Source: Aquilaria yunnanensis (Eukaryota > Streptophyta > Magnoliopsida > Malvales > Thymelaeaceae). Taken from it: a stretch of 64,000 nucleotides of DNA. Positions within the stretch are counted from its first letter, which is position 1; every line of letters starts with the position of its first letter. Below the pieces are notes generated by a model. It was not told the DNA's origin. It worked only from the letters and a program-made list of their open reading frames with translations, and made no database searches. This document shows positions 1-10,238 of the stretch, one piece after another. The stretch is from the NCBI GenBank assembly GCA_039654915.1, contig CM077597.1, forward strand, positions 92,754,001-92,818,000, in the 5' to 3' direction. Both the position numbers and the translations under genes were made by a program.

Positions 1-2
1 GC

Positions 3-240
3 TACATGGGCTATACTTTGAAAAAATAATAAGCATTAGTTAATCAAACCCTTCAAATTGGACTTATATATATAAAAATAAAAATTAGAAGACTTCCACA
101 AAGAATATAAGTTGTTATGAATATCAAGATGTGTGGGTATAAATTATTAGCTAGCTTGGAAGCCTAACCCTTAAAAGTGGATAGCCTCAGTCAACCCTAA
201 CTCGAATTGATCATACAATAAAAGGCTTGCAAATTGGATC
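3..240. repeat. Duplicated spacer of the F-box array, copy 1
   Basis: This stretch matches 10009-10238 along its whole length with substitutions and small indels. Shared words include gcattagttaatcaaaccc and aggcttgcaaattg. The second copy lies downstream of F-box relic B, so the left edge of the window is probably the spacer behind another F-box copy outside the window. It has no coding potential. Confidence 0.75.
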
Positions 241-624
241 CATTTTGTTTAGTTTTGATAGTTGTTGGACATCCATAAGAATTTAGATCGGTTGTTCCAG
301 ATTTTGGAAAATTGGCAGTTGGCAATCGCAAGCGATGAAGAGGGAACTTTTGAAAACAACATCAATATATAAGCCAAGAAATATCTAGCACTACGGTTGA
401 GGTGGCAACAATTATAGACTCATGAAGAATGAGAGTGTTTTCACAAAATGAGTCAAATTGTGAAGTTTTTCTTAATGGTATCCTTAATAAAACTAGTTTT
501 TTAAGAAAAAAGAATTCTGCAGGGACATTCTTGTTTAACCCTTAATCCTTATCTGCTTTTAAAACTGAACCTAAAACTTCAAATTTATTTATTTAACACT
601 GCATTTTCTCTTGGTATCTTTAAG
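241..624. other. Intergenic, no gene seen
   Basis: AT-rich sequence between the duplicated spacer and the CACTA element. No ORF of note, no recognised repeat. Confidence 0.5.
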
Positions 625-644
625 CAACACCACTAAAAAATCAT

Positions 645-1040
645 TTTTTCCAACGGCCCATTTTCCAACAGCCAAACCTTTGGAAATTTCCAACATGCTA
701 GACTGTTGGAAACTATGAAAAAAAATTGATCCTTGTGAAAAAAAATGTCCAACGGCTTGACCGTTGGAAGTGTTAAAAAATTTCCAACAGACAATTTTCC
801 AACGGCCTAAACTGTCGGAAAATAGTGAGTTAAATTGTACATCTTAGTATTTATTGTTTCCAATGGCTAAATATTTTTATTTTTCCAACTGCCTAAGCCA
901 TTGGAAAATTTTTTTATTTTTCCAACAGCCTAGACCATTGAAAAATATTTAAGTTAAAATGTGCATCTCAGTATTTATTGTTTAAGCCGTTGGAAAACAT
1001 TTTATTTTTCCAACAGTCTAGGCCATTGGAAAATAATTTT
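645..1040. repeat. CACTA subterminal repeats, left
   Basis: Many copies of tttccaacggcc-like words and complements (for example 652, 663, 749, 799, 890, 984, 1007), with variants ccaacagcc and gccattggaaa. They form potential short hairpins. In En/Spm-type elements such arrays bind the transposase. Confidence 0.75.
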
Positions 1041-1242
1041 ATCATAATATATGTGATAATATGTATTTATCATCATATATTAGTATAATATAAAATTTAT
1101 CATAATATAATATATTATATGTTAAAATGTATCATAATATATAACGTATCATAAGTATTATATATATCATAATTATAAATATTATTATAAATATTTATAA
1201 TAATATGTATATATTATTATATTATAAATATTTATTATAATA

Positions 1243-1389
1243 TGTATGCATGCATGTATGTATGTATGTATGTACGTATGTGTATCATATTTATTGTATA
1301 ATTTTAGAAAGTAAAGTAATTATTTCAAAAATATTTGCCATAAAAACAACAACAACAATAATAATAATAGTAATACATACATACATACA

Positions 1390-1437
<48 letters not shown>
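1243..1437. repeat. (ATGT)n ... (ATAC)n and (TA)n microsatellites
   Basis: A tract of atgt repeats at about 1245-1272 is followed about 100 bp later by complementary atac repeats at about 1372-1420, then (ta)n to 1437. The two tetranucleotide tracts are inverted complements and could form a hairpin. The 62-residue ORF across them is only repeat translation. Confidence 0.8.
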
Positions 1438-1504
1438 AAATTTTCCCCAACCTAAAAAAAATGATTTATTAGGCCAAAAAAGCCCAAACTCAACCCTAAC
1501 TGAC

Positions 1505-2290
1505 CCTAAGTATAAATACTATCATTTACCCTCCCAACCCCTCCTCGTCTTTGCCTCTTCCAATGCTTCGTCTCCCTCCTCTCACCTTCTCCATCTCCTC
1601 TCTTCGTCTCCGGCTCCTCTCACTCTCTCCGTCCCCTCCTCTCAGCCTCTCCCTTTCCTCGCGTCCTCTCCGTCTTCCGTCTTCCGTCTTCGTCTTGCCC
1701 CCTCCTATCGGCCCTCTCTCCATCCTCTTAGCCCTTTCTATCTCAGTCTCCCCCTCCCCTTCCTCCCTGATTGCCGGTGCCCATTAGTGCCTCTCTCTTT
1801 TGCCGTGTTCATCGGCCTCATATGGAGCATCTCTTCTTCTCACACTTCAGCCTCCACAGCCGCCGTGCTCATTGGCCTCACCAGTCCGTCATCCGCACAG
1901 CCCATCGGCCCATCCTCAGTCTGTCTGTCTTCACCGCTTCTATGTCCTCCTCGCCTCCACGCCTTCCTCAGTGGCTAGAAGGGATAGGATCGGAAGAGAT
2001 GCCTTAGATTATGTTTAGATCTGTGTCGGATTTTCGATTTGGGGTTCAAATTTGGTATGTTTTTTTATTTTTGATTTTTGTTTAGATCTGTTCGGATATT
2101 TTAATTTCTTGTTCAGATTTGTTCGGTTTTTTATTTTTGATTTTGGTTATATCTCTTTCGTATGTTTAATCTTTACTTCAGATTTTTTTGGATTTTTTCT
2201 CTTTTAGTTTGGTTAGATCTATTTGTATTTTTTGTTTTATTGATTTTTGTGTAAGATTTGTTACATTTTGTATTTTTATGATTTTTAAAT
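1505..2290 (+). promoter_or_regulatory. Promoter/5' UTR/intron-like segment inside the CACTA element
   Basis: A TATA-like word, tataaata, at about 1511 precedes a strongly pyrimidine-rich tract (1530-1780). Then comes a GT-rich stretch with degenerate repeats of the type gatctgttcggat and ttttgatttttgttt (2010-2270), like the 5' UTR and leader intron of a plant housekeeping gene. Short overlapping ORFs (1551-1787, 1771-2007) encode only Ser/Pro/Leu-rich low-complexity peptides and are not convincing. My reading is that a 5' end of a host gene was captured; the donor is not identified. Confidence 0.4.
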
Positions 2291-2424
2291 TTTTTGTAAT
2301 AATGTAAATATAATTTAAGTAATAATAATTTTAATTTTTTGAACTAATGTAAAATATAATTTTGTATATCTAAAATAATAAATATAAATTATTTAACGAT
2401 ATAAATTTTTTTATTTCCCGAAAT

Positions 2425-2730
2425 ATTTTTCCAACGGCCCTAGCCGTTGGAAACTTCCATCGGCTTGAGCCATTGGCAATTTTCCAATGGCCCTAACCGT
2501 TGGCAAATTTATTTCACTATTCAAAAAAAATTCCCAAAAAAACCGTTGGAAATTTCCGATGGCCCATTTCCAACGGCCTATCCGTTGGAAATACCAACAG
2601 CTTATCCTTGGGCCGTTGGAATTTTTTTTCCAATGCATGATTTACCAATTGCCTAGTTTCCAACGGCTCTGTGTTGGAAATTGTGAATTTTCCAACACAA
2701 GGCCATTGGAAATGGTTGTTAGAAAATGGC
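2425..2730. repeat. CACTA subterminal repeats, right
   Basis: Dense ccaacggcc / gccgttgg words in both orientations, mirroring the left subterminal array. The small ORFs at 2411-2843 on both strands are translations of this repeat and not genes. Confidence 0.75.
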
Positions 2731-2748
2731 TTTTTTTTAGTAGTGCAA

Positions 2749-3044
2749 CTTTTGGCATCTTAGTCTACAAAATTTTGATCCATTTTTGTATGCATCTCAA
2801 AACTTTTGAACTTCAAATCTTGGCCACTAGACCATCTCTGTAGGATTTCCAAAATCATAATTACATCCCTGTTATTTTTTATTTTGCTAAAATTACCTGA
2901 AAGATCTTTCTATTGTTTCAAATCCAAGCATATTGTCTGAAGAAAACCTGGATAAAAATTTCAATTCCTAGGTTGTATTCCTTGGACATAGAGCAACCAA
3001 TTATAAAAGAGTCACTTATTTTCTTTCAATTTTTTGTTTAAAAA
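2749..3044. other. Intergenic, no gene seen
   Basis: About 300 bp of AT-rich DNA between the CACTA element and a Stowaway MITE. Nothing recognised. Confidence 0.5.
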
Positions 3045-3046
3045 TA

Positions 3047-3276
3047 CTCCTTTCGTCCCACTATTTTTGTTCTATTTGACTTTTTTTAATAGTCTAACTT
3101 GAATTTATTCATATTATTGTTTGTTGGAAAAAAATTTTAAAAAACATATTTAGAAACTATAATCCTTGAATTATCATTCATATATAAAAATTTTCATTTA
3201 TATACTAAAATATTAAAAAAAATTATAGATTAATTGCTGAAAAGTGTATGGTGCAAAGAATTTGGAATGAGGGGAG
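3047..3276. mobile_element. Stowaway-like MITE, copy 1
   Basis: 230 bp with ends ctcctttcgtccca and tgaggggag, i.e. the CTCCCTCC-type terminal inverted repeat of Stowaway (Tc1/mariner) MITEs, flanked by TA on both sides (3045-3046, 3277-3278). A second copy lies in the opposite orientation at 49628-49862. It has no coding capacity. Confidence 0.8.
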
Positions 3277-3484
3277 TAATTTCATTAGGAAGCATACTCT
3301 ATTTACTTTTGGTAGGAAATAGACCCAAATTTAAGGCCCAAAACTAATAAAGAACTCATGCTGGGAGCCTAAATAGATCTACAAGAGAACTTCAGCATGG
3401 ATGAAAACAGTATCCCATAATTACGGGATATGTTATGGGATTCCTATCCCATGACGAATTCTTGGGAGTTCCCTTTAGCTATAT

Positions 3485-3960
3485 AAACCCCTTAAACTGC
3501 CAATCCCGGGATACGACATTGTGGCTCTTCTCTCTCTCTCTCTCTCTCTGCTACTCCTCACCAAAAGTCTAACTTAAGTGTCGTAGCATTTTCCTCATAG
3601 ACACATCCCTAGGCCCTAATATTGTCTTTGCACACAGGTCACCAGCTCATGATTCGCCAAACTTTTGAGCCAGACAATCACAATCCCATTAACTATCAGC
3701 TTCAAACAATGCATATGGAAGACAAGGAAATATATATTTGAATTTTTTTTATTATTAACATAAATATCTGACTTAAATGGTTGAATTTGTTGATGATGCT
3801 CAAGATGATGTTAGTTTAGTATTATTTAAATTATTGTTTTAATGAGAATTACTTTGTTAATACTTTTTATTTAGCATTGAAATATTTATGTTATTTTGTG
3901 ACTATAATTTAAAATATTGTGATAACATCGGTATGTAAATTAGTTTTTATTTAGAAAGAG
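3485..3960. repeat. Direct repeat upstream of F-box gene A
   Basis: About 470 bp repeated at 5799-6267 in the same orientation, roughly 85-90% alike by eye. It starts at aaacccct..ctgccaatcc, runs through a CT microsatellite (3529-3549) and the shared word aactatcagcttcaaacaat, and ends near atgtaaattag. The pair brackets the open F-box gene. No TG...CA ends, primer-binding site or polypurine tract were seen, so I do not call them LTRs. They fit an unequal-exchange footprint or an old promoter duplication. Confidence 0.8.
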
Positions 3961-4248
3961 GAAATCCCCCAGAAAATCAGGATAGGATTTGAAGCTCGCT
4001 TATTATAAAAGATTGTGCATGCCGTACTAAATAACAAATTCTTCTTAATTAATACTCTTTCGCAAGGAAGTTTTACGGATTTGGCGCCGGCCTGCCCGCC
4101 AATCAAAAACTGTTAGGTGTTCGAGTAAAATATGGACCTCCCACAAGGATTGACTTAACTAGTGTGATATATCTTTGACAGAATTCCTTGGGGTGCAAGT
4201 AAAGGAAATTAGAAATCCTATTAATTTAGGCTAAAAAAGTCTCCTTAG
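3961..4248. other. Upstream region of F-box gene A
   Basis: Non-coding upstream flank between the direct repeat and the TATA-like box. No other motif was recognised. Confidence 0.4.
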
Positions 4249-4257
4249 TATATATAA
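4249..4257 (+). promoter_or_regulatory. TATA-like box of F-box gene A
   Basis: The word tatatataa lies about 55-63 bp before the ATG at 4312. That leaves room for transcription to start near 4280-4290 and a short leader. Position and composition only; no experiment is implied. Confidence 0.4.
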
Positions 4258-4311
4258 CTCCTTATATCGAGCCGATTCTGTTCCGCCGTGTTTTGATTCA
4301 AGACCGCAAGT

Positions 4312-5277
4312 ATGACGGTGAGGGACGAAGGGAATGAGTGTTTCAGGCTCTGTGACCTTCCCGATGAGATTGTGATCCACATTCTCGACAGACTCAACTC
4401 CATGGCAAGGGCTCGCTTCTCCGCGGTTTGCAAGGCCTGGAAGCTTCTGCTCCGTAGGCTTCTCCAACTTCTCGCAGAGGCAAAAGAGGTCCAATGGGTT
4501 GTAACCCCGGACGCCTATTACAAGTGCCAGTCCATGGTTCTTCACCAGATATGCTTAGGACACATGCAGCAGAAACCTTGTACCGAAATCAAGCGCGTTT
4601 TGAAGGAAGAACTGATTGACGCAATCCTACCAGCCGCAGTGGGCAGCTGTATCATTAGGTGTGGCCCAGACTTTGGTTGGGTTGTTTTAGAAAGCATAAC
4701 CGTGGGTCTTGCAGCTCTCTGCTTGTACTCCCCTTTCACTGAGAAATTCATCTATCTGCCTCCTAATTTGCCTATTATTTATAGCAAGTTCGCGATGTCC
4801 CATCCAATGTTGGAGAGTTTAGTGTTTCTTGAAGGAATATTCTATTGCCTGTTTTACAGTGGCCAGCTGGTGGCCTTTAAGGTCGCTGACGAATCCTGGA
4901 AACTGTTAGCAGATTCTAAGCCATACCCCTCTTGTGGACATTTTCAGTTGGCTGAATGTGATGGCGATATCTTATTGGTGCCCTACTATTGCCTGTCAGG
5001 AAATTGTGGTTGCAGTGTGTGGAAGTACGAGAGGGCGGTGAGGGGTTGGAAGAAGAACAATTTGGGTGGACGGGTGTTATTTCTCAACCATGCAAGCTCC
5101 AGGAACGCGGCGGTTGCAGCAGTCGGGGAGCTAGAAGGTTTGGCAGATAGGATCTATTGCCTTGGTTATAGGCACCTTGGAAGTTATTTTTCATTGCTGG
5201 ATGGGAAGTTCCATTTTGGTGAAGATTATGATTCTAGAGTTCTGTATTGGGTTACGCCCCCTTCTTTGCAAATTTGA
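4312..5277 (+). CDS. F-box protein with C-terminal DUF295/KIB beta-propeller (copy A, the only open copy)
   Basis: The single-exon ORF encodes 321 aa. Residues about 13-50 form an F-box (LCDLPDEIVIHILDRL, then ARFSAVCKAWKLL), the part that would dock on SKP1 in an SCF ubiquitin ligase. Residues about 135-321 carry DUF295/KIB features: a LYSPFTEK motif, a FKVADESWKLL strand, CDGDILLVP, a VWKYE motif and a final YWVTPPSLQ. The target protein cannot be told. Copies C and D retain about 50 codons (PPTCSxCVFF, then VYTC..KYGIDL) between the equivalents of SHP and LESLVFLEG that are absent here. Copy A therefore seems internally shortened in frame, and 321 aa is short against my recollection of about 370-400 for the family. 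It is flanked by direct repeats and heads a row of broken relatives. It could be a functional gene or a recent pseudogene with an open frame. Confidence 0.85.
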   Translation: MTVRDEGNECFRLCDLPDEIVIHILDRLNSMARARFSAVCKAWKLLLRRLLQLLAEAKEVQWVVTPDAYYKCQSMVLHQICLGHMQQKPCTEIKRVLKEELIDAILPAAVGSCIIRCGPDFGWVVLESITVGLAALCLYSPFTEKFIYLPPNLPIIYSKFAMSHPMLESLVFLEGIFYCLFYSGQLVAFKVADESWKLLADSKPYPSCGHFQLAECDGDILLVPYYCLSGNCGCSVWKYERAVRGWKKNNLGGRVLFLNHASSRNAAVAAVGELEGLADRIYCLGYRHLGSYFSLLDGKFHFGEDYDSRVLYWVTPPSLQI

Positions 5278-5798
5278 AGTTGCATTTAGGACCAATTTGA
5301 GCGGGTTATGATGAAATTATATAATGGTTTTCTGGAGAGATTTAAGACACTTTTCGGATATGGATATTGTCCTTTCCAAAGACTGATTAGTTAAACTAGA
5401 CTTATGCTATAAGCCATTATTCTACTATATTACTATGAGATTTGAGATTGTACTTATATGTGCAAATACACATATATAACACCGTTTGTGTTTTGATAGA
5501 TTCTTGACGTTTGCATCTCTAAAAAAGTGGAAGAAGCGTGAATAATTAGGGACTAAAACTGGCAGTTATCAGAACTTCTCCCTTTTCCATTCAAATGCCT
5601 ACCAGAAAAATCCATAGGGAGCCCTAAACCCACAATTTCTTCCCTCCCCATTCGTTTCTCTGCTCTCTCGATCATACAACCCGCCATCTTTTGGCCGACA
5701 TTTCCAAAACCACACAGAAGGCGCTTGTGATGAGGAGTGGCTTGGCAAAGGGTGACTATGGCGGTGAAAGGTGACGGCAGCTGAGATAATCGCACGAG
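5278..5798. other. 3' flank of F-box gene A and unassigned sequence
   Basis: The first about 110 bp (gcatttaggacc... aaattatataatgg) match the 3' flanks of copies C (13314-13395) and D (20373-20455), so duplication extends beyond the coding part. About 5550-5800 is CT-rich and reminiscent of a leader. The 185-residue minus-strand ORF over 5553-6110 runs into the direct repeat and shows no domain. Confidence 0.5.
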
Positions 5799-6267
5799 AA
5801 ACCCCTCCAACTGCCAATCCTGGGATACGACATTCTGGTTCTTCTCTCTCTCTTTGCTACTCCTCGCCAGAAGCCTGACTTGAGTGTCATAGTGTTTTCC
5901 CCGGAGATACATCCCTAGGCCCTTACATTGTCTTTGCTCACAGGTCACCAGCCCGTGATTCGCCGAACTTTTGGGCCAGACCCTCACAATCCCATTAACT
6001 ATCAGCTTCAAACAATGCATATGGAAGACAAGGAAATATCCATTTGAATTTTTTTTTATTTTTAACATAATTATCCGACTTAAATGGTTAAATTTGTTGA
6101 TGATGTTCAAGATGATGTTAATTTAGTATTGTTTAAATTATTTTTTTAATGATAATTACTTTGTTAATAGTTTTTATTTAGCATTGAAATATTTATGTTA
6201 TTTTCTGACTATAATTTAAAATATTGTGATAACATCGGGTATGTAAATTAGTTGGTACTTAGAAAAG
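5799..6267. repeat. Direct repeat downstream of F-box gene A
   Basis: Second copy of 3485-3960 in the same orientation. The CT microsatellite is shorter here, and there are scattered substitutions and single-base indels. Together the two copies enclose the open F-box gene. Confidence 0.8.
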
Positions 6268-6419
6268 GGCGAGAAACGTGTCGGCAGTTGGTCTCGAGCC
6301 TCCAAAGGTTTAGGAAGCCAATACGGTGGATGATAGTGATTAAGATGTCGATTTCTGCCAAGAAATAGAAGATCCGTATCATTTTTTTATGTCCATAACA
6401 AAAACATCCACGGTTCATG

Positions 6420-6905
6420 TTTTATATTGCAAATAACATGAATTTGTACATATGTATGCTACGGGGTTTTATATGTATGTTCTAGATTTATAAAGAGCAC
6501 AAATATATATGTATTTTTCTGGGACTTATATGTATGTTATGGGTTTGTAAATAACATAGGTATATATATGTATATTTCTGATGTTTATATGCACGTTTCT
6601 ATGTTTGTAAAAACACAAATATATATTTATGCTTTTGTACGTTATATGTGTACTTCTAGTTTTGTAAAGAATACAGATATATATGTATATTTCTGGAGTT
6701 TATATGTATGCTTTTGGGTCCGTAAAAACAAAAATATATATGTATACTTTTGAATTTTATATGTATACTTCTAATTTTGTAAAGAACAAAGATAGATATG
6801 TATATTTGCATATGTATACAAATAAAATATTTGTATGATTCTAGGTTTTATTACTATGCTTCTGGGCTTTATTTATATGCTTCTATACTTTATTTGTATG
6901 CTTAT
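6420..6905. repeat. Degenerate ~60-bp minisatellite
   Basis: About seven imperfect units, each built as tttgtaaagaacac, then aaatatatatgtatatttct, then a ggg/tttatatgtatg tail. It is AT-rich, and the 61-residue ORF inside it (6568-6753) is translated repeat (repeating YVYF/YICxF). Confidence 0.65.
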
Positions 6906-7023
6906 GGTTTTGTATGAGTTTTGAGTTTTGAGTCTTGAGTTTCGGTATTGTATTAAAGTAAGGAGGCAGGAGAAATTTCAGACAACCAACAGAGTTCTTT
7001 TCTTGGATTAAAATCAAATAAGC

Positions 7024-8054
7024 ATGGTTAGTTTTCTTCTTGATAAGTTTCCTTGCCACGATGAGGCAAGGAGTAATCAACATCTTCTAAGTTTTGAGAA
7101 GGAAAGATGCAGAAGCGGAGGAGAGGCGAAAAGGAGTCTCAACAGCATGGAGATGGTGTCCAAGAGGCCTGGCGATGACAACGAAGCTAGAGCTGAGAAG
7201 GCTCCATCAAAAAAAGGTGATGAAGAAGACAAGGAGACGCTGGTAGACAGGAAAAGCTCTTCAAGCGTGGACAAGAATCGCCCTGTTTGGGAGCAGCTTT
7301 TCAAATTAACGTTAGAGTTTTGGATAATTTATTGGATGGTTGAGATGAAACCACTAAAGCTAAAAGTTAAAAGCTACCATTTAATAGCTTTTTCAAGACT
7401 TTAACGCTAATCGCTGACACTAATGCCAATCGGGTTCTCGAAGTAAGTGAGGGTTTCCAAAACTGATTTAGGAATCAGCCAGGTGGGATCTTGTAGTGGG
7501 CCAGACAATGGTGAGGTTTTTGGTTGGTCTAAGCATAAATTTGGTGGACTTGAGGGGGGCTATCAAATAGCTGTTATTGGGCGAAAATCAGCTTCTGACA
7601 TTAGGTCTTCCATTTCTAGGTTGGTCCTAAAGTTTTTAAAGAAATCATTGAGCACGATGGAGGGGAAAATAATGCTTTAGATGCATCTTATCTAATTTTA
7701 CCTGGAGTTGCACCAATTTTGAAACCAATGGATATAGTCTTGGGCAAATGGGGTTGTGGGTTCTGATTTGCCTATGTAAAAGGATAATGCCAGTGGGAAA
7801 AATTGTATGAGTTCTTGGTCAACTTAAAAAATTTTGATCTCGGAAGGTAGTGGGCCTTCGGATAAAGATGAAGAGAGTATCAAGAGTTTGGATTCTTGTA
7901 TTATCCCAAAAGAGGTGTCCTTGGATTGTTATGATGAAATGGCATTGGGTATTTTAGAGAACGTTGACATGGCTAAGGATCAAAGGAAGAAGTGAAAGAA
8001 AATTAGATCACGGCATAAAGAATTAGTGTTAAAAGGTGAACTGAAAAGGTTGGA
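7024..8054 (+). pseudogene. Unassigned coding-like relic, possibly LINE ORF1 C-terminal part
   Basis: Broken plus-strand reading frames with normal codon composition: 7024-7404 (Lys/Glu/Ser-rich, DDNEARAEKAPSKKGDEEDKE) and 7447-7680, then frames broken to about 8050. The last part reads SLDCYDEMALGILENVD, followed by KIRSRHKELV after a stop. Basic RRHRELV-like tails occur at the end of ORF1 in plant L1 elements, so an old LINE piece is possible. No zinc knuckle or endonuclease start is visible. It ends abruptly where F-box relic B begins, and I cannot name it with confidence. Confidence 0.3.
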
Positions 8055-8495
8055 ATGGGAGATCAAATATTAAGATTCTATTGGAATGTGAGAGTTCATT
8101 TCTCTGCGGTTTGCAGGGCCTGGAAGCTTCTTCTTAGTTGGCTTTTCCCACTTTTCGCAGAAGCAAAAGAGCTCCCCTGGTATATAAGAGCAGGGGAACA
8201 CGAGAAGTGCCACTCCATCGTTCTCCAACAGACATGTTCTCGTAACAACCAGCTGGTAGCTTGTACCAAAATCAAGTGCACTTTGAAACAAGAGCTGCTC
8301 GACGCAATCCCACCAGCCACAGTAGAACGCCCTCTGTATGTGAGTGGCGCAAGCTCCGGTTGGGTTGTTTTTCAAGTCATACACATGCCTCCTGCTCTCT
8401 GCTTGTACTCCCCTTTCACTGAGAAATCTATCCATCTGCTACCTGGTTTTCGCTTTCTTTTAGCTAGTTCACGATGTCCCATCCTCTAACTTGTT
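8055..8495 (+). pseudogene. F-box/DUF295 relic, copy B (5' half)
   Basis: Matches copy A from within the F-box (VHFSAVCRAWKLL) to LYSPFTEKSIHLLPG. It lacks the first half of the F-box, which is replaced by unrelated sequence. It also lacks everything after the equivalent of A residue about 160: CCCATCCTC is followed within tens of bases by the 3' flank found after copy C. It therefore has two deletions and is not functional. The ATG at 8055 lies in non-homologous sequence and is accidental. Confidence 0.85.
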
Positions 8496-9235
8496 TAGAC
8501 TGTACTCAATCTCCAGACAGTTGCACTGATGAATAGATGGATAGAGTTAAGAATCTCCGTCCAACATCTGAAGGTATTGTTTGTGCTCAACACTAAGTAA
8601 TATTTCCCTGACTTCTACTATAATGAGAGAATCAATCTGGTGGCCATTGCCCAACAATTTCTAGCTCTACTACTAGAAGAAAAAGAAGGTTCAATAATCG
8701 AAGTCATGAATGGGCTTATGCATGCTATTCACCAAGGGTAACGATGAGGAGTTTCTTCAAAGCATTTGTTTTATTAGCTCCAACATTAAGTAGACTTTTG
8801 TAATTTTGTTTTCTGGAAAATTTTTCTACTTAAATTGAAGTTTGGCTATGGATTCTTGAGAGTCTTTTCCACATGTATATACACAATATATACTTCTCTG
8901 CAACTATCTAAGACACTTGTCTCTTTGGAAAATTGGAGTTTTTTTTTCTACAGAAATAATTAAAATCTAAAAATTTATTTATTTTACAGAAATTCATTTT
9001 AAACGGTAACTGAATAATGACTATCTTATCTACGTCATAATTACAAATAATTATTTAAAATGGTAACTCCTTCTCCCTTAATTATAATAGGTAACTATAA
9101 CCGTTAGGTTTACCGTTAATAGTAAAAATACCCACAGGTGAGGTTGAGCCAATCATGGATCACTATTATTTAGTCCACTTCTTGGGACAACAATTAATTT
9201 TATTGGGAAAATTATAGAAATCCCCCAAGGTTTGG
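8496..9235. other. Duplicated 3' spacer of the F-box array (copy after B)
   Basis: Aligns with 13430-14195 after copy C. Shared words include ggatagagttaagaatctcc, actaagtaatatttcc and gttgagccaatcatggatca. No genes. It shows that the unit of duplication is gene plus more than 1 kb of spacer. Confidence 0.75.
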
Positions 9236-9540
9236 CTAACCTATACTATTGCCACATTTATTTAAAAAAAACACTTTACCCTCATTCCTATTACACTGTT
9301 TGAGAACAACTTTTTATCCTTTAATTTAAACTATATGATAACTATATTCAGTAATTTTAAAATTGTTAATATTTTTTTCAATGTTAATTTACATTAAAAA
9401 ATATTGGAGAAATTGAAATTACTGTAAAATGACTATCATATAGCTTAAATTAAAGTTTTAGAAATTGTTATCGAACAGTGTAAAATAAGTAGAGGTAAAG
9501 TATAGATTTTAAAAAATAAGAAGGGCAAAGTGTAGGTTAG
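9236..9540. mobile_element. Fold-back (palindromic) MITE
   Basis: The left arm (about 9236-9365) begins ctaacctatac; the reverse complement of the right arm (about 9415-9540) begins ctaacctacac. The arms stay alignable inward through acactgtt and ctatatgata over about 125 bp, leaving a short AT-rich loop. The terminal family and target duplication are not certain. A transcript across it would fold into a long hairpin. A truncated sister is at 14196-14277. Confidence 0.7.
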
Positions 9541-10008
9541 ATGAAACTAGATGAGAAGTTGTTGTATGTTCCTGGTTTTATTTAGTAATTTGTAATTAAG
9601 AAATTCAACTTGCAGTAGTAAAAACTATGTTTTGCAATGGAAATCTCCAAGCACAGTTGTGAGCAAATCGAATAAACAAATCACTAGTAATCTATCCACA
9701 CTTCATTGCAGGTTTGGACAATGAAGGTATAAATTTTTTTTATTGGTTACATTTATAAAAAAATGTTAAAATGTTATGAATTCAAAAGCATGTCATGATT
9801 AATTCAAGTGTTTTAAAAAAGTTCAAACATTTGAAAGTTGATAGTAGTTAATTGGATAACAAAAAGTGCGAATTGAAACAAAAACCAAGACGAATTGAAA
9901 CAAAAAAACCTAGGTTGCTGTATGTGGGATTTCAACTAAAAAAAACTCATACTTGCGTATTTATTGTAACTCATGAAGGTACACTCGTTATACAGTTATA
10001 CCACATAT
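9541..10008. other. Intergenic, no gene seen
   Basis: AT-rich spacer between the fold-back MITE and the duplicated segment. Nothing recognised. Confidence 0.5.
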
Positions 10009-10238
10009 GCTATACTTTGAGAAAATAATAAGCATTAGTTAATCAAACCCTTCAACTTGAAGTTATATATAAACAAACAAAAAATTGCACAGACTTCCTA
10101 TACAGAATATCAGATGTTATGAACATCAACACAAGTATAGATTATTAGCAAGCTTGGAAGCCCAAACCATTAAAAGTAGATTACCTTAACCAACCGAACC
10201 CGAATTGATCGTAACATAGAAGGCTTGCAAATTGAAAC
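10009..10238. repeat. Duplicated spacer of the F-box array, copy 2
   Basis: Partner of 3-240. The similarity stops at 10238, where the hAT element begins, so the hAT insertion is younger than the array duplication. Confidence 0.75.

Larger units (their letters stand above)
628..2745. mobile_element. Non-autonomous CACTA (En/Spm-type) DNA transposon
   Basis: The right end reads ttttttttagtagtg, the reverse complement of CACTACTAAAAAAAA. The left end reads CACCACTAAAAAA, one base off the CACTA signature. Both ends are flanked by the trinucleotide caa (625-627 and 2746-2748), matching the 3-bp target duplication of this superfamily. Roughly 400 bp inside the left end and 300 bp inside the right end are filled with 10-12 bp words around ccaacggc and its complement gccgttgg in both orientations, the expected subterminal transposase-binding repeats. 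There is no transposase ORF, so the element depends on another copy. The centre holds simple repeats and a promoter-like segment. Confidence 0.85.

Noticed and set aside
1551..2018. Overlapping Ser/Pro/Leu-rich ORFs in the CACTA element
   Set aside because: They translate a pyrimidine-rich tract; three frames are open at once and no domain is present.
5553..6110. 185-residue minus-strand ORF
   Set aside because: More than half lies in the non-coding direct repeat whose other copy is not open; no family resemblance.
3485..6267. Direct repeats as LTRs of a retrotransposon carrying an F-box gene
   Set aside because: No TG...CA ends, primer-binding site, polypurine tract or target duplication was found.
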